A DNA stretch of 64,000 nt from Romboutsia_E sp900604535 (GTDB lineage Bacteria; Bacillota; Clostridia; Peptostreptococcales; Peptostreptococcaceae): NCBI RefSeq assembly GCF_900604535.1, contig NZ_UWOT01000002.1:62001-126000 (forward strand), written 5' to 3'. A program made the translations under genes and the position numbers. The stretch's first letter is position 1; each line of letters begins with the position of its first letter. The notes beneath the pieces were generated by a model. That model did no database searches. It saw only the letters and a list, made by a program, of their open reading frames with translations, and was not told the origin of the DNA. Positions 25,974 through 34,206 of the stretch are shown here, in pieces.

Positions 25974-26006
25974 AGTAATGAGCTATATAATATAGCTCAT
26001 TACTTA
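25974..26006 (+). terminator. Intrinsic terminator
   Basis: AGTAATGAGCTATA (25974-25987) pairs with TATAGCTCATTACT (25991-26004). Confidence 0.8.
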
Positions 26007-26110
26007 TTATATTAATTGTTAATTTTATAGATAAGGGCATAATTTAATATACATAATAATTATATAATATATAAAAAGTAAAAATAATAAAAGAAGGTAA
26101 ATTTAAGTTT

Positions 26111-26275
26111 ATGAAAATATTTTTTGAGATACTTGTAATATTAGCACTAAGTCTATTTTTGCTTAGCATGAATGGATTAAATATATCAGCTTTATTTATA
26201 ATAAGTTGTATATTAATAATATACTCATTGGTTATTTTAAAAAGAGTTATAACTTCAATTAATAAAAATGGTTAA
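26111..26275 (+). CDS. Small two-TM protein (54 aa)
   Basis: An ATG at 26111 opens a 54-codon frame encoding two hydrophobic helices (about residues 3-18 and 24-41) followed by a short basic tail (LKRVITSINKNG). AAGAAGG at 26091-26097 is a possible ribosome site, though rather far upstream. It ends five bases before the TTG of the YdcF gene, suggesting translational coupling. No family recognised; supported by codon pattern and position only. Confidence 0.5.
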   Translation: MKIFFEILVILALSLFLLSMNGLNISALFIISCILIIYSLVILKRVITSINKNG

Positions 26276-26280
26276 AAAAG

Positions 26281-26880
26281 TTGTATAATATATATAAATT
26301 TGTAGTTATTATATTTATAAGCTCATTTTTAATAGTAGAAGGAATGATTATACTTTCTATATGTAACCATAAAGATATGGATGATATAAATGATATAAAT
26401 TATATTATTGTTTTAGGAGCTGGTCTTAATGATAATAAGGTTGGAAAGTTATTAAAAAATAGATTAGATAAGGCGATAGAATACTATAAATTAAATAATG
26501 ATGTTAATATAATACTTTCAGGAGGGCTTAAACCTAATAACACCATATCTGAAGCTGATGCAATGTATAATTATCTTATTAGTATGGGAATTAGTAAAAA
26601 TAAAATAATTAAAGAAGATAAAGCCTTAAATACATTTGAAAATATAAAATATACAAAAGAAATACTAAAAAGTAGAAATGATTTAGATAAACATGTTCTA
26701 ATTATAACTAGTGAATTTCATATTTTTAGATCACTTATGATATCTAATTTGTTAGGCTTGAAAAGTGAAGGATTAGCTTGTTATACACCTATAAAAATGA
26801 GAGTTAATTATATGATAAGTGAGTATATTAGCATAACTAGAGATTTTATTAAAGGAAATATATATAAATTAGACAATTAA
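26281..26880 (+). CDS. YdcF/SanA-family (DUF218) membrane protein
   Basis: A 199-residue protein. One N-terminal membrane helix (about residues 6-28) is followed by a DUF218 domain: YIIVLGAGLNDNKVG, LSGGLKPNNTISEADAM, IIKEDKALNTFENIKYTKEIL and VLIITSEFHIFRS are the conserved blocks. Relatives (YdcF, SanA, ElyC) affect envelope integrity; biochemistry is poorly known. The start is TTG without its own ribosome site, just after the stop of a 54-residue membrane ORF, so translation may depend on reinitiation. The UDG-like gene follows 12 bases later. Confidence 0.82.
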   Translation: MYNIYKFVVIIFISSFLIVEGMIILSICNHKDMDDINDINYIIVLGAGLNDNKVGKLLKNRLDKAIEYYKLNNDVNIILSGGLKPNNTISEADAMYNYLISMGISKNKIIKEDKALNTFENIKYTKEILKSRNDLDKHVLIITSEFHIFRSLMISNLLGLKSEGLACYTPIKMRVNYMISEYISITRDFIKGNIYKLDN

Positions 26881-26892
26881 GAAAGGTAAGAT

Positions 26893-27624
26893 ATGAGACA
26901 TACATTAGATGAATATATAAGTAAAATAAAATTATTACCACTAAAAAGTAAATATACAAAAGAAGAAATACTAACTAATGATTTTCTTATAGATAAAAAT
27001 GGGAACTTAGAAATATATTATGCCCCTCATAATGAATATATAAATCCTAATGCAAAAGTGTTTATAGTTGGAATAACACCAGGATTTCAGCAAATGAGTA
27101 CAGCTTTAGCAAGTGCTAGAGTCGGAATTGAGGAAAATAAAAATATAAAGGAAATTCAATACGAGTGTAAGGTATCAGGTAGATTTAGTGGAAGTTTAAG
27201 AAAAAATATAATTAGTATGCTAGATGAAATACACCTCAATAAAGCTTTAAATATAGATAGTTGTGAAGAATTATTTAAAGATAAAGATTATTTACTACAT
27301 ACAACATCTTTAGTTCCATACTCTGTTTTTTCAAAAGGCAATAATTATACAGGTCATAGTCCAAAACTTATAAAAAGTGAATTTTTAATGGACTATGTGT
27401 ATGAAAATTTTAATGAAAACATTAAAAAACTAGGTGATGTACTTATAATACCTTTAGGAAAAGCTGTGGAGGAAGTATTAGAAATGTTAGCTTATAATAA
27501 AATTATAAATGAAGATCAGATATTAAGAGGATTTCCACATCCATCAGGAGCTAATGGTCATAGATTAATTCAACTTAGTGAAAATAAAGAAAATATTATG
27601 AAAATAATAAAAAATAAATTTTAA
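26893..27624 (+). CDS. Uracil-DNA glycosylase superfamily protein
   Basis: A 243-residue protein with the two hallmarks of the uracil-DNA glycosylase superfamily: VGITPGFQQM (motif 1, residues ~59-68) and GFPHPSGANGHR (motif 2, residues ~215-226). Between them is a strand ending IIPLGKAVEEVLE. Motif 1 lacks the Asp or Asn of well-studied UDGs, as in several uncharacterised branches, so substrate and activity are uncertain. GAAAGGTAAG precedes the ATG. It shares a transcript with the YdcF gene. Confidence 0.78.
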   Translation: MRHTLDEYISKIKLLPLKSKYTKEEILTNDFLIDKNGNLEIYYAPHNEYINPNAKVFIVGITPGFQQMSTALASARVGIEENKNIKEIQYECKVSGRFSGSLRKNIISMLDEIHLNKALNIDSCEELFKDKDYLLHTTSLVPYSVFSKGNNYTGHSPKLIKSEFLMDYVYENFNENIKKLGDVLIIPLGKAVEEVLEMLAYNKIINEDQILRGFPHPSGANGHRLIQLSENKENIMKIIKNKF

Positions 27625-27627
27625 TAA

Positions 27628-27675
27628 TCGAAGGTGCCAAAAAATGAAAAGTTGCTAGGCACCTTTATTATTTTT
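27628..27675 (+). terminator. Intrinsic terminator
   Basis: AAGGTGCC (27631-27638) pairs with GGCACCTT (27658-27665), extended by flanking AT pairs; a T-rich tail follows. Confidence 0.82.
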
Positions 27676-27812
27676 ATATTTTATATAATGTAACTAAATA
27701 AATACGAAAATGAACAATAACTCTAATTAACTAATGGAATCTTAAGTATACTCTTTAAATGAATGGGATATTTTAAAAATATAACTAAATTAAAATTTAA
27801 GGAGTGTGCCAT

Positions 27813-29780
27813 ATGACAGATAAAAATCCGACAATGATACAAAGTGGAAGAGGATCTGTATTTTCTGTTTTTAGTGAAGATGAAATAAAAGAGATAACTT
27901 CAGATAGTAATAGAAAGGTAGCAGTTTCTGGTAAAATAAATAATCCTGGAATTATAGATGTACCTAATGGAGCATCACTAAAAGACATAATAGAGTTATG
28001 TGGAGGTATATTAAATAATAGTAATTTTAAAGCAGCTCAACTTGGAATTCCTTTTGGTGGTTTTTTGACAAAGGAAAGCTTTGACAAAGAATTAGATTTT
28101 AAGTTATTTGATGAAAATACTAATAGAACAATTATAATTTTATCAGAAGAAGACTGCATTATTCAGTATGCAAGATATTACATAGATTACTTATTAGGGA
28201 AAATGCAAGAAGGTAGCTATGAGCAGTATGGTGTAGTAGAAAATGAAATAAAAAGAATGTGGAGAATATTAGATAGAATTAGTAAAGGACGTTCTAATAT
28301 GAGAGATATATATATTTTAAGAACGTTAGCATCTTCTGTTAAGGATACATTAAAACAAAGATATAATATAATGGAAGAAATAATAGATAAGTTTTATCAT
28401 GAAATAGAAGAACATATAGAAGAAAATAAATGTTACACATCTCAATGTAATCATCTTATAAAGCTTACCATTACACATAGATGTATAGGATGTGGAGCAT
28501 GTAAAAGAGCATGTCCAGTAGATTGCATAATTGGAGAACCAAGACAACAACACTATATAGATTATAATAGATGTACTCATTGTGGTAAATGTATATCAGT
28601 TTGTCCAGTAGATGCAATAACAGCAGGAGATAACACTTTTAAATTTATAAGAGATTTATCTACTCCTAATAAAGTTGTTATTACTCAAATGGCACCTGCT
28701 GTAAGAGTAACTATAGGGGAAGCATTTGGATTTGAACCAGGAGATAATGTAGAAGGTAGAGTTGCTGCAGGTCTTAGAGCTTTAGGTGTTGATTATGTTT
28801 TTGATACAACATGGGCTGCAGACTTAACAATTATGGAAGAAGCAGCAGAGCTTCAAGATAGACTTGAAAAATACTTTGCAGGAGATAAAAGTGTTAAGCT
28901 TCCAATACTTACTTCATGCTGCCCAGCATGGGTAAATTTTATTGAAAAAAATTACGGAGATATGTTAGATGTTCCATCATCAGCAAAATCACCAATGCAG
29001 ATGTTTGCAACTGTTGCAAAAGATATATGGGCAAAAGAAAATGGCATGACTAGAGATGATGTTACATCAGTTGCAATTATGCCGTGTGTTGCAAAAAAAT
29101 ATGAAGCATCAAGACCTGAGTTTTCAAGAGGATTAAACTATGATGTGGATTATGTAATAACAACAAGAGAACTTATAAAAATATTTAGAGACTCTGGAAT
29201 AGATTTAAAAGAAATTGAACCAGAGGAGATAGATAAAATTATGGGAGAATATACAGGTGCAGGTATTATATTTGGTAGAACAGGAGGGGTTATTGAAGCT
29301 GCACTTAGAACTGCTCTTGAAAATATGACAGGTGAAAGAATTAAAAATATAGAATTTCATTCACTAAGAGGATGGGATGGATTTAGAGCTTGTGAAGTTG
29401 AAGTTGGTGATATTAAGCTTAGAATAGGTGTAGCTCATGGATTGCAAGAAGCAGGTAAGATGCTTGATAAGATAAGGGCTAAAGAAGAATTTTTCCATGC
29501 TATAGAAATAATGGCTTGTGTAGGTGGATGTGTAGGTGGTGGTGGCCAACCTAAGGTAAGAAAAAATAAAGATGAAGTTCTTAGAAAAAGAGGAGAAGGT
29601 TTAAATGCAATAGATAGAAGCAAAGAACTTAGGGTATCTAAGGAAAATCCAGCAGTACAAGCTATTTATGAAAAGTATTTAGACTACCCATTAAGTCATA
29701 AAGCTCACGAGCTACTTCATACTAGATATTTTGCTAGACCTAAAAAAGGACATGATTATATAAGAGATGAAGATAGATAG
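27813..29780 (+). CDS. [FeFe] hydrogenase with N-terminal SLBB / relic NuoF-like region
   Basis: A 655-residue protein. N-terminus (about residues 25-95): an SLBB-like fold (RKVAVSGKINNPGIIDVPNG). About 110-200: a helical region resembling the C-terminal iron-sulfur part of NuoF/HydB but without its cysteines. About 215-275: two [4Fe-4S] ferredoxin motifs, CIGCGACKRACP and CTHCGKCISVCP. About 290-640: the H-cluster domain with TSCCPAWV (residues 367-374), MPCVAKKYEA and ACVGGCVGGGGQP, then the small-subunit-like tail. All H-cluster ligands and the proton-transfer cysteine are present, so group A activity is expected, probably with ferredoxin. AAGGAG supports ATG 27813 over GTG 27804. No other hydrogenase subunits or maturases are nearby. 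Confidence 0.9.
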   Translation: MTDKNPTMIQSGRGSVFSVFSEDEIKEITSDSNRKVAVSGKINNPGIIDVPNGASLKDIIELCGGILNNSNFKAAQLGIPFGGFLTKESFDKELDFKLFDENTNRTIIILSEEDCIIQYARYYIDYLLGKMQEGSYEQYGVVENEIKRMWRILDRISKGRSNMRDIYILRTLASSVKDTLKQRYNIMEEIIDKFYHEIEEHIEENKCYTSQCNHLIKLTITHRCIGCGACKRACPVDCIIGEPRQQHYIDYNRCTHCGKCISVCPVDAITAGDNTFKFIRDLSTPNKVVITQMAPAVRVTIGEAFGFEPGDNVEGRVAAGLRALGVDYVFDTTWAADLTIMEEAAELQDRLEKYFAGDKSVKLPILTSCCPAWVNFIEKNYGDMLDVPSSAKSPMQMFATVAKDIWAKENGMTRDDVTSVAIMPCVAKKYEASRPEFSRGLNYDVDYVITTRELIKIFRDSGIDLKEIEPEEIDKIMGEYTGAGIIFGRTGGVIEAALRTALENMTGERIKNIEFHSLRGWDGFRACEVEVGDIKLRIGVAHGLQEAGKMLDKIRAKEEFFHAIEIMACVGGCVGGGGQPKVRKNKDEVLRKRGEGLNAIDRSKELRVSKENPAVQAIYEKYLDYPLSHKAHELLHTRYFARPKKGHDYIRDEDR

Positions 29781-29783
29781 ATA

Positions 29784-29820
29784 AAAAAATATAGCTATTA
29801 TAATAGCTATATTTTTTATT
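29784..29820. terminator. Bidirectional terminator
   Basis: A near-continuous palindrome, 29784-29800 with 29801-29817, between convergent genes, with A and T runs at the two ends. Confidence 0.8.
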
Positions 29821-29830
29821 AAATAAATTT

Positions 29831-30517
29831 CTAATTAGAATTTGAAAGTTTAAGTTTTTTAGAGTTTTCTATAATATTAATAATATCCACTGGATGATTA
29901 ACTAAATACTTAGGATTATAAAGCTCTAATTCTTCTTTAGGTCTAAATCCCCAAGTAACTCCAACTGTATCTATATTAGCATTAATACCAGTTTTCATAT
30001 CAGTGTCAGTATCCCCAATGTATAAACAATTTTCTAAAGATATGTTTAGTTCATTAGAAATTATAATAGCACCTGCAGGATCTGGCTTTCTTTTTATGTT
30101 AGCTTTTTCACCAGCTAGATAATCAAAGTATTTATTTTCAAACATACTTTCAATATTTTCAATAACCCTATCATGTGGCTTATTTGATAAAACTGCAACT
30201 TTTATATTATTATTTTTTAAGTAACTAAGTAAATCATTAATTCCATCATAAGCTTTAACTTTATATAGGCAGTGTACTTTAAAATATTCCGTATAAGTTA
30301 GGATACCGTCTTCATAATGGACTAAATCTTTATCACCACAATGAATTAAAGCTCTTTCTACTAATTTTTTATAACCATCCCCTACAAATATTTTACACTC
30401 ATCTTCACTAATAGGGCCTAAATTATACTTTTTTAAAGTTAAGTTAATTGTATAATTTATAGCTTTAATAGAATCTACTAGTGTCCCATCTAAATCGAAA
30501 ATACAACATTTATACAT
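29831..30517 (-). CDS. HAD-family phosphatase, phosphoglycolate phosphatase-like
   Basis: A 228-residue HAD hydrolase. Motif I is FDLDGTLVDS (nucleophile and acid Asp), motif II VLSNKP, motif III lysine in IKRKPDPAG, and motif IV IGDTDTDM. The helical cap between motifs I and II is of the Gph/PGMB type. Dephosphorylation of a small metabolite, possibly 2-phosphoglycolate, is likely; the substrate is not determined. GGAGG precedes the ATG on the minus strand. Monocistronic. Confidence 0.85.
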   Translation of the reverse strand: MYKCCIFDLDGTLVDSIKAINYTINLTLKKYNLGPISEDECKIFVGDGYKKLVERALIHCGDKDLVHYEDGILTYTEYFKVHCLYKVKAYDGINDLLSYLKNNNIKVAVLSNKPHDRVIENIESMFENKYFDYLAGEKANIKRKPDPAGAIIISNELNISLENCLYIGDTDTDMKTGINANIDTVGVTWGFRPKEELELYNPKYLVNHPVDIINIIENSKKLKLSNSN

Positions 30518-30588
30518 CTAATATTCCTCCAATACACATTGATATATATAATTATATATTTATTGGTAAATTATTTCAAATAGCTTAC

Positions 30589-30617
30589 TTGTTATAAGAT
30601 TATTTTTATTGTAGAAT
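30589..30617 (+). promoter_or_regulatory. Candidate sigma-A promoter of sulfurtransferase gene
   Basis: TTGTTA (30589-30594), 17-base spacer, TAGAAT (30612-30617), 40 bases upstream of the start. Confidence 0.45.
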
Positions 30618-30656
30618 ATGGTAAAATTAAATTTTAGTTATTAGGAGTATATTAAT

Positions 30657-31493
30657 ATGAGTAATTTAGTTAATGCATCATGGTTAAAAGAACACTTAAA
30701 TGATAAGAATATTGTAATTGTTGATTGTAGATTTAATCTTATGGATAAAGAATATGGTAAAAGGTCATATGAGAAAGGTCATATTAAAGGTGCTAGAAGA
30801 ATTGATATAGAAACTGAGCTTTCTAGTGAGGTAAAGGTTCATGGAGGAAGACATCCATTACCATCAATAGATAAACTTAAAAATACTTTTGAGAATGTAG
30901 GAATAAGAAATGATTCAATAGTTGTTTGTTATGATGAAGGAGATTTATCAGGACCGGCAAGATTATGGTGGATATTAAAGTACTTAGGACATAAAAATGT
31001 ATATGTGTTAGATGGAGGTATAAAAGAATTTGAGGAAATTGGGGGAGAAATTACAAGGGAAGTAGGAGATGTTAATAAGGGAAATATAGATATTAATATT
31101 CAAGAAAATATGAGAGCAGATATGATATATGTAAGGAATAGAATAGATAATAAGAATGTTGCTATTGTTGATTCTAGAGAATATAAAAGATATATAGGTG
31201 AATTTGAACCAGTTGATAAAAAGTGCGGTCATATACCAAATGCAAAAAGTTACTTTTGGATGAATATACTAAATGAAAAAAGTGGAAAATTCAATTTGAA
31301 AAGTAAAGAAGAGCTTAATAAATTATTTGAAGAATTAAAAGGATATAAAGAGGTAATCGTTTATTGTGGTTCTGGAATAACAGCTTGTCCAAATAGCTTG
31401 GCTCTTAGTGAAATTGGAATTAATCATAAGGTATATACAGGAAGTTTTAGTGATTGGATCAGTTATGATGATAATAAAGTAGATATAAAGTAA
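30657..31493 (+). CDS. Two-domain sulfurtransferase (rhodanese / 3-mercaptopyruvate sulfurtransferase family)
   Basis: A 278-residue protein with tandem rhodanese domains (about residues 1-125, inactive, and 145-278, active). The N-terminal domain shows IVDCRFNLMD, GHIKGARRID and GPARLWW. The active domain has VDSREYKRYIGE and the loop VIVYCGSGITACPNSLAL, with the catalytic cysteine in CGSGITAC. The CGSG loop resembles mercaptopyruvate sulfurtransferases more than thiosulfate-specific enzymes, but this does not fix the substrate. GGAG precedes the ATG. Convergent with the nitrilase gene. Confidence 0.88.
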   Translation: MSNLVNASWLKEHLNDKNIVIVDCRFNLMDKEYGKRSYEKGHIKGARRIDIETELSSEVKVHGGRHPLPSIDKLKNTFENVGIRNDSIVVCYDEGDLSGPARLWWILKYLGHKNVYVLDGGIKEFEEIGGEITREVGDVNKGNIDINIQENMRADMIYVRNRIDNKNVAIVDSREYKRYIGEFEPVDKKCGHIPNAKSYFWMNILNEKSGKFNLKSKEELNKLFEELKGYKEVIVYCGSGITACPNSLALSEIGINHKVYTGSFSDWISYDDNKVDIK

Positions 31494-31499
31494 TAATGT

Positions 31500-31547
31500 A
31501 AAAATAGTTGTCATAAATATGATATATATTTATAACAACTATCTTTA
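31500..31547. terminator. Bidirectional terminator
   Basis: ATAGTTGTCATAAATA (31504-31519) pairs, with one mismatch, with TATTTATAACAACTAT (about 31527-31542) between convergent genes. Confidence 0.7.
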
Positions 31548-31549
31548 TA

Positions 31550-32362
31550 TTAATATATATCAAGTCTTCTTTGTGCTAATAAAGGTAACTCATTTCTAAT
31601 TTTATTTACATAATCAAAATCTATAGAGCAAATACTATATCCTTCTTCTTCATTCATATGTGAAATAACTTCTCCAAATGGAGATACAACAATGGAGTTT
31701 GCATAAGAAATATAAGAAGCATTATAATCTCTAGCAGGAGCACATCCTATAGTGTAAACTTGATTATCAACAGCTCTAGATCTAAATAGAAGTTCCCAGT
31801 GAGCAGGTCCTGTACTCATATTAAAAGCTGCAGGAACTATTATTGCTTTAGCTCCATTATCTACCATTAATCTAGAAAGTTCAGGAAATCTAAAATCATA
31901 GCAAATGCAAAGTCCTATTTTACCAAATTTAGTATCAAAAACTGTAGCTTTATCTCCAGCATCAAGAGTATCAGATTCTTTAAAAGATTGTCCATTTTCC
32001 ATGTCGATATCAAAAAGGTGTGCCTTCCTATGTTTAGCTATTTTATTTCCTAAATGATCAAAAACATAAGAGGTATTAAAGATATTACCATTATCATCTT
32101 TTTCAGGAATTGATCCAGCAACTAAATATATATTATTTTTTTTTGCTATTTTAGACAATAATGAATAAGACATATCACCTTCTTTTTCTGCATATAAGGA
32201 AAAATTAGATTTATCGTAAGGACATGAAAACATTTCTGGAAGAACTACTATATCAGCATAGTCTTTAGCAGATTTTCTTATAAATTTATCAGCTTTTTCT
32301 AGATTTTTTACTTTATCCTTTTCAACTAACATTTGAATAGTTGCTATTTTTATTTTATTCAT
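31550..32362 (-). CDS. Carbon-nitrogen hydrolase (nitrilase/omega-amidase type)
   Basis: A 270-residue nitrilase-superfamily amidase. The Glu-Lys-Cys triad is visible in LPEMFSCPY (Glu), KHRKAHLFDID (Lys) and GLCICYDFRFPEL (Cys). The sequence IDMENGQSFKESDT and the C-terminal QRRLDIY agree with the omega-amidase/Nit2-like branch, which hydrolyses alpha-ketoglutaramate and similar small amides; the exact substrate is not proven. An upstream in-frame ATG (at 32374) overlaps the GGAGG that serves the ATG at 32362, so the shorter form is preferred. Confidence 0.86.
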   Translation of the reverse strand: MNKIKIATIQMLVEKDKVKNLEKADKFIRKSAKDYADIVVLPEMFSCPYDKSNFSLYAEKEGDMSYSLLSKIAKKNNIYLVAGSIPEKDDNGNIFNTSYVFDHLGNKIAKHRKAHLFDIDMENGQSFKESDTLDAGDKATVFDTKFGKIGLCICYDFRFPELSRLMVDNGAKAIIVPAAFNMSTGPAHWELLFRSRAVDNQVYTIGCAPARDYNASYISYANSIVVSPFGEVISHMNEEEGYSICSIDFDYVNKIRNELPLLAQRRLDIY

Positions 32363-32541
32363 AGAAACCTCCATATTATTAAAGAAATTTAATAATATAG
32401 TAGCATACTAAATAAAAGTTTTAGTGTAGAAATATGGGGGTAAAAACTAATAAATTATAATTTAGAATAAAAAGATAATCTTTAATAAAAATATATATAT
32501 GAATATTAAAATAAAAGTTAATAAAAAAGGAGAAGTTTATA

Positions 32542-33471
32542 ATGTTAAAAAAGGCAGTATTTGCAGGTGGTTGTTTTTGGTGTATGATAAAACCTTTTGA
32601 TAAATATAAAGGAGTTATAAGTGTAGTATCAGGATATAGTGGAGGATATATAGAAAATCCAACTTATGAAGAGGTTTGCTTAGGTAATACAGGTCACAAA
32701 GAAGCTGTTTGTATTACATATGATGATGAAATAATAAGCTATAAAGAATTATTAGATATATTTTGGGGTGCAATAGATCCAACTGATGATGGTGGACAAT
32801 TTAATGACAGAGGAGATCATTATAAGACTGCTATATATTATTTTGATGAAAATCAAAAACAAGAAGCTGAAGAATCAAAAAAGAAATTGGAAGAGAGTAA
32901 ATTTTATAATAAACCTATTGCTACTAAAATAATAAAAGTCAAGAACTTTTATGAAGCTGAAGATTACCATCAAGATTATTATAAAAAAAATCCAGAACAT
33001 TATAATAGATACTATAAAGGTTCGGGTAGATTTGATTTTGTAAAAAGAAATTGGGCAAGAAAAAATTTAACTCCAATTCAATATGAAGTAACACAAAATA
33101 ATAAAACAGAACCACCTTTTAATAATGAATATAATGATAACTTTGATGAAGGGATATATGTTGATATTGTTAGTGGCGAACCTTTATTTTCCTCTACAGA
33201 TAAATTTGAGTCAGGTTGTGGTTGGCCAAGTTTTTCAAAAGGAATAAATAAAGAATCATTAATTGGAGTAAGAGATTACTCTCATGGAATGGATAGAATA
33301 GAAGTAAGAAGTAAAAATTCAGACTCACATTTAGGTCATGTTTTTGATGATGGACCAAAAGAACTTGGTGGAATAAGATTTTGTATAAATTCTGCATCAT
33401 TAAGATTTATACCAAAAGAAAAAATGAAAGAACTTGGATATGAGGAGTATTTAAATATCTTTAAAGATTAA
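32542..33471 (+). CDS. msrAB: Peptide methionine sulfoxide reductase, MsrA-MsrB fusion
   Basis: A 309-residue bifunctional enzyme. MsrA domain (about residues 1-155): FAGGCFWCMIKPF with the catalytic Cys in GCFWC, NPTYEEVCLGNTGHKEAV, and DQYHQDYYKKNP-like tail (here EDYHQDYYKKNP). MsrB domain (about residues 170-305): ESGCGWPSFSKGI, DSHLGHVFDDGP and RFCINSASLRFIP with the catalytic Cys. The zinc CxxC pairs of many MsrBs are absent, as is common in this fusion. It repairs both S and R diastereomers of methionine sulfoxide. No signal peptide, so cytoplasmic. AAGGAGAAG precedes the ATG. Confidence 0.94.
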   Translation: MLKKAVFAGGCFWCMIKPFDKYKGVISVVSGYSGGYIENPTYEEVCLGNTGHKEAVCITYDDEIISYKELLDIFWGAIDPTDDGGQFNDRGDHYKTAIYYFDENQKQEAEESKKKLEESKFYNKPIATKIIKVKNFYEAEDYHQDYYKKNPEHYNRYYKGSGRFDFVKRNWARKNLTPIQYEVTQNNKTEPPFNNEYNDNFDEGIYVDIVSGEPLFSSTDKFESGCGWPSFSKGINKESLIGVRDYSHGMDRIEVRSKNSDSHLGHVFDDGPKELGGIRFCINSASLRFIPKEKMKELGYEEYLNIFKD

Positions 33472-33489
33472 AATAAGAAATAATATGTA

Positions 33490-33516
33490 ACCATGAATTT
33501 TAAGTCTCATAAAATA
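33490..33516 (+). promoter_or_regulatory. Candidate sigma-K promoter of beta-trefoil gene
   Basis: AC at 33490-33491 (context AACC), 16 bases, then CATAAAATA at 33508-33516. This fits the mACm-N16-CATANNNTA consensus, 38 bases before the start codon. Confidence 0.5.
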
Positions 33517-33553
33517 GAGTATACTGAAAGTCTAAACCATTAGGGGGATTATA

Positions 33554-34033
33554 ATGTATAGAAATAGAAGAGATATAGGTACACAAGATTTATCAAACCT
33601 TCCACCAACATATTTTATAGAATTACCTAAGAATATTGAAGAAGGTAATGAATCATTGATAGTTCAAATAAAATCTCAATATAATAATAAATATGTAGGA
33701 ATAGGATTTGATGAATATTTTTATGCTAGTGAAGAAAATCCTACTACAGGAAAAATATTTAGTTTTATATTATTACCTAATAATGAAATATTGATTAGGT
33801 TACATGGTTCAAGGTTTTTAACCGTTAATGAAAATGGTCATCTAATTGTGGATTTTAGCAATGAATATCCAGACGTATTTAGATTAGATAGAATAGAAGA
33901 TCAAGTATATTCAATATTAGCACCAAATGGTAAATACCTAAAGCTTAGAGACGAAGATAATAGGTTAGTAGCAGATGAATATAATATGAGCGAAAAAACA
34001 GGATTTAAATTTCGAATAGTACAATATTATTGA
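33554..34033 (+). CDS. Beta-trefoil (fascin-like) protein, probably spore-associated
   Basis: A 159-residue protein. After a polar N-terminus of ~30 residues come three similar units: (I)QIKSQYNNKYVGIGFDEYFYASEE, (II)RLHGSRFLTVNENGHLIVD and (III)ILAPNGKYLKLRDEDNRLVAD. Each has the aromatic (K/R)(Y/F)(V/L)-x-x turn followed by a strand ending in D or E, the pattern of fascin-like beta-trefoils. No signal peptide or catalytic motif. Such folds bind carbohydrate or protein. The preceding sigma-K-like promoter points to a coat or exosporium role (inference). TAGGGGG precedes the ATG. Confidence 0.7.
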   Translation: MYRNRRDIGTQDLSNLPPTYFIELPKNIEEGNESLIVQIKSQYNNKYVGIGFDEYFYASEENPTTGKIFSFILLPNNEILIRLHGSRFLTVNENGHLIVDFSNEYPDVFRLDRIEDQVYSILAPNGKYLKLRDEDNRLVADEYNMSEKTGFKFRIVQYY

Positions 34034-34039
34034 TAATTT

Positions 34040-34106
34040 AAATAAAAGGATTGTTTATGTGATAAAGCTATTTACAATAAATTACATAATCAATCCTTTT
34101 ATTTTA
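34040..34106 (+). terminator. Intrinsic terminator with long loop
   Basis: AAATAAAAGGATTG (34040-34053) pairs with CAATCCTTTTATTT (34091-34104). Confidence 0.75.
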
Positions 34107-34122
34107 AAATTCTTTTGAAATA

Positions 34123-34152
34123 TTGACATATGTAGATAAACTAACTTATTAT
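34123..34152 (+). promoter_or_regulatory. Sigma-A promoter with paired CATATG sites, S1/winged-helix module
   Basis: TTGACA (34123-34128) and TATTAT (34147-34152), 18-base spacer. The octamer CATATGTA occurs at 34126-34133, overlapping the -35 box, and again at 34162-34169, just past the expected start of transcription. This spacing would suit a repressor, but no regulator is evident. Confidence 0.6.
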
Positions 34153-34206
34153 TTTAATTAGCATATGTAAAATATTGTAAATATAAATAGTGGAGTTAGA
34201 GAGGTT

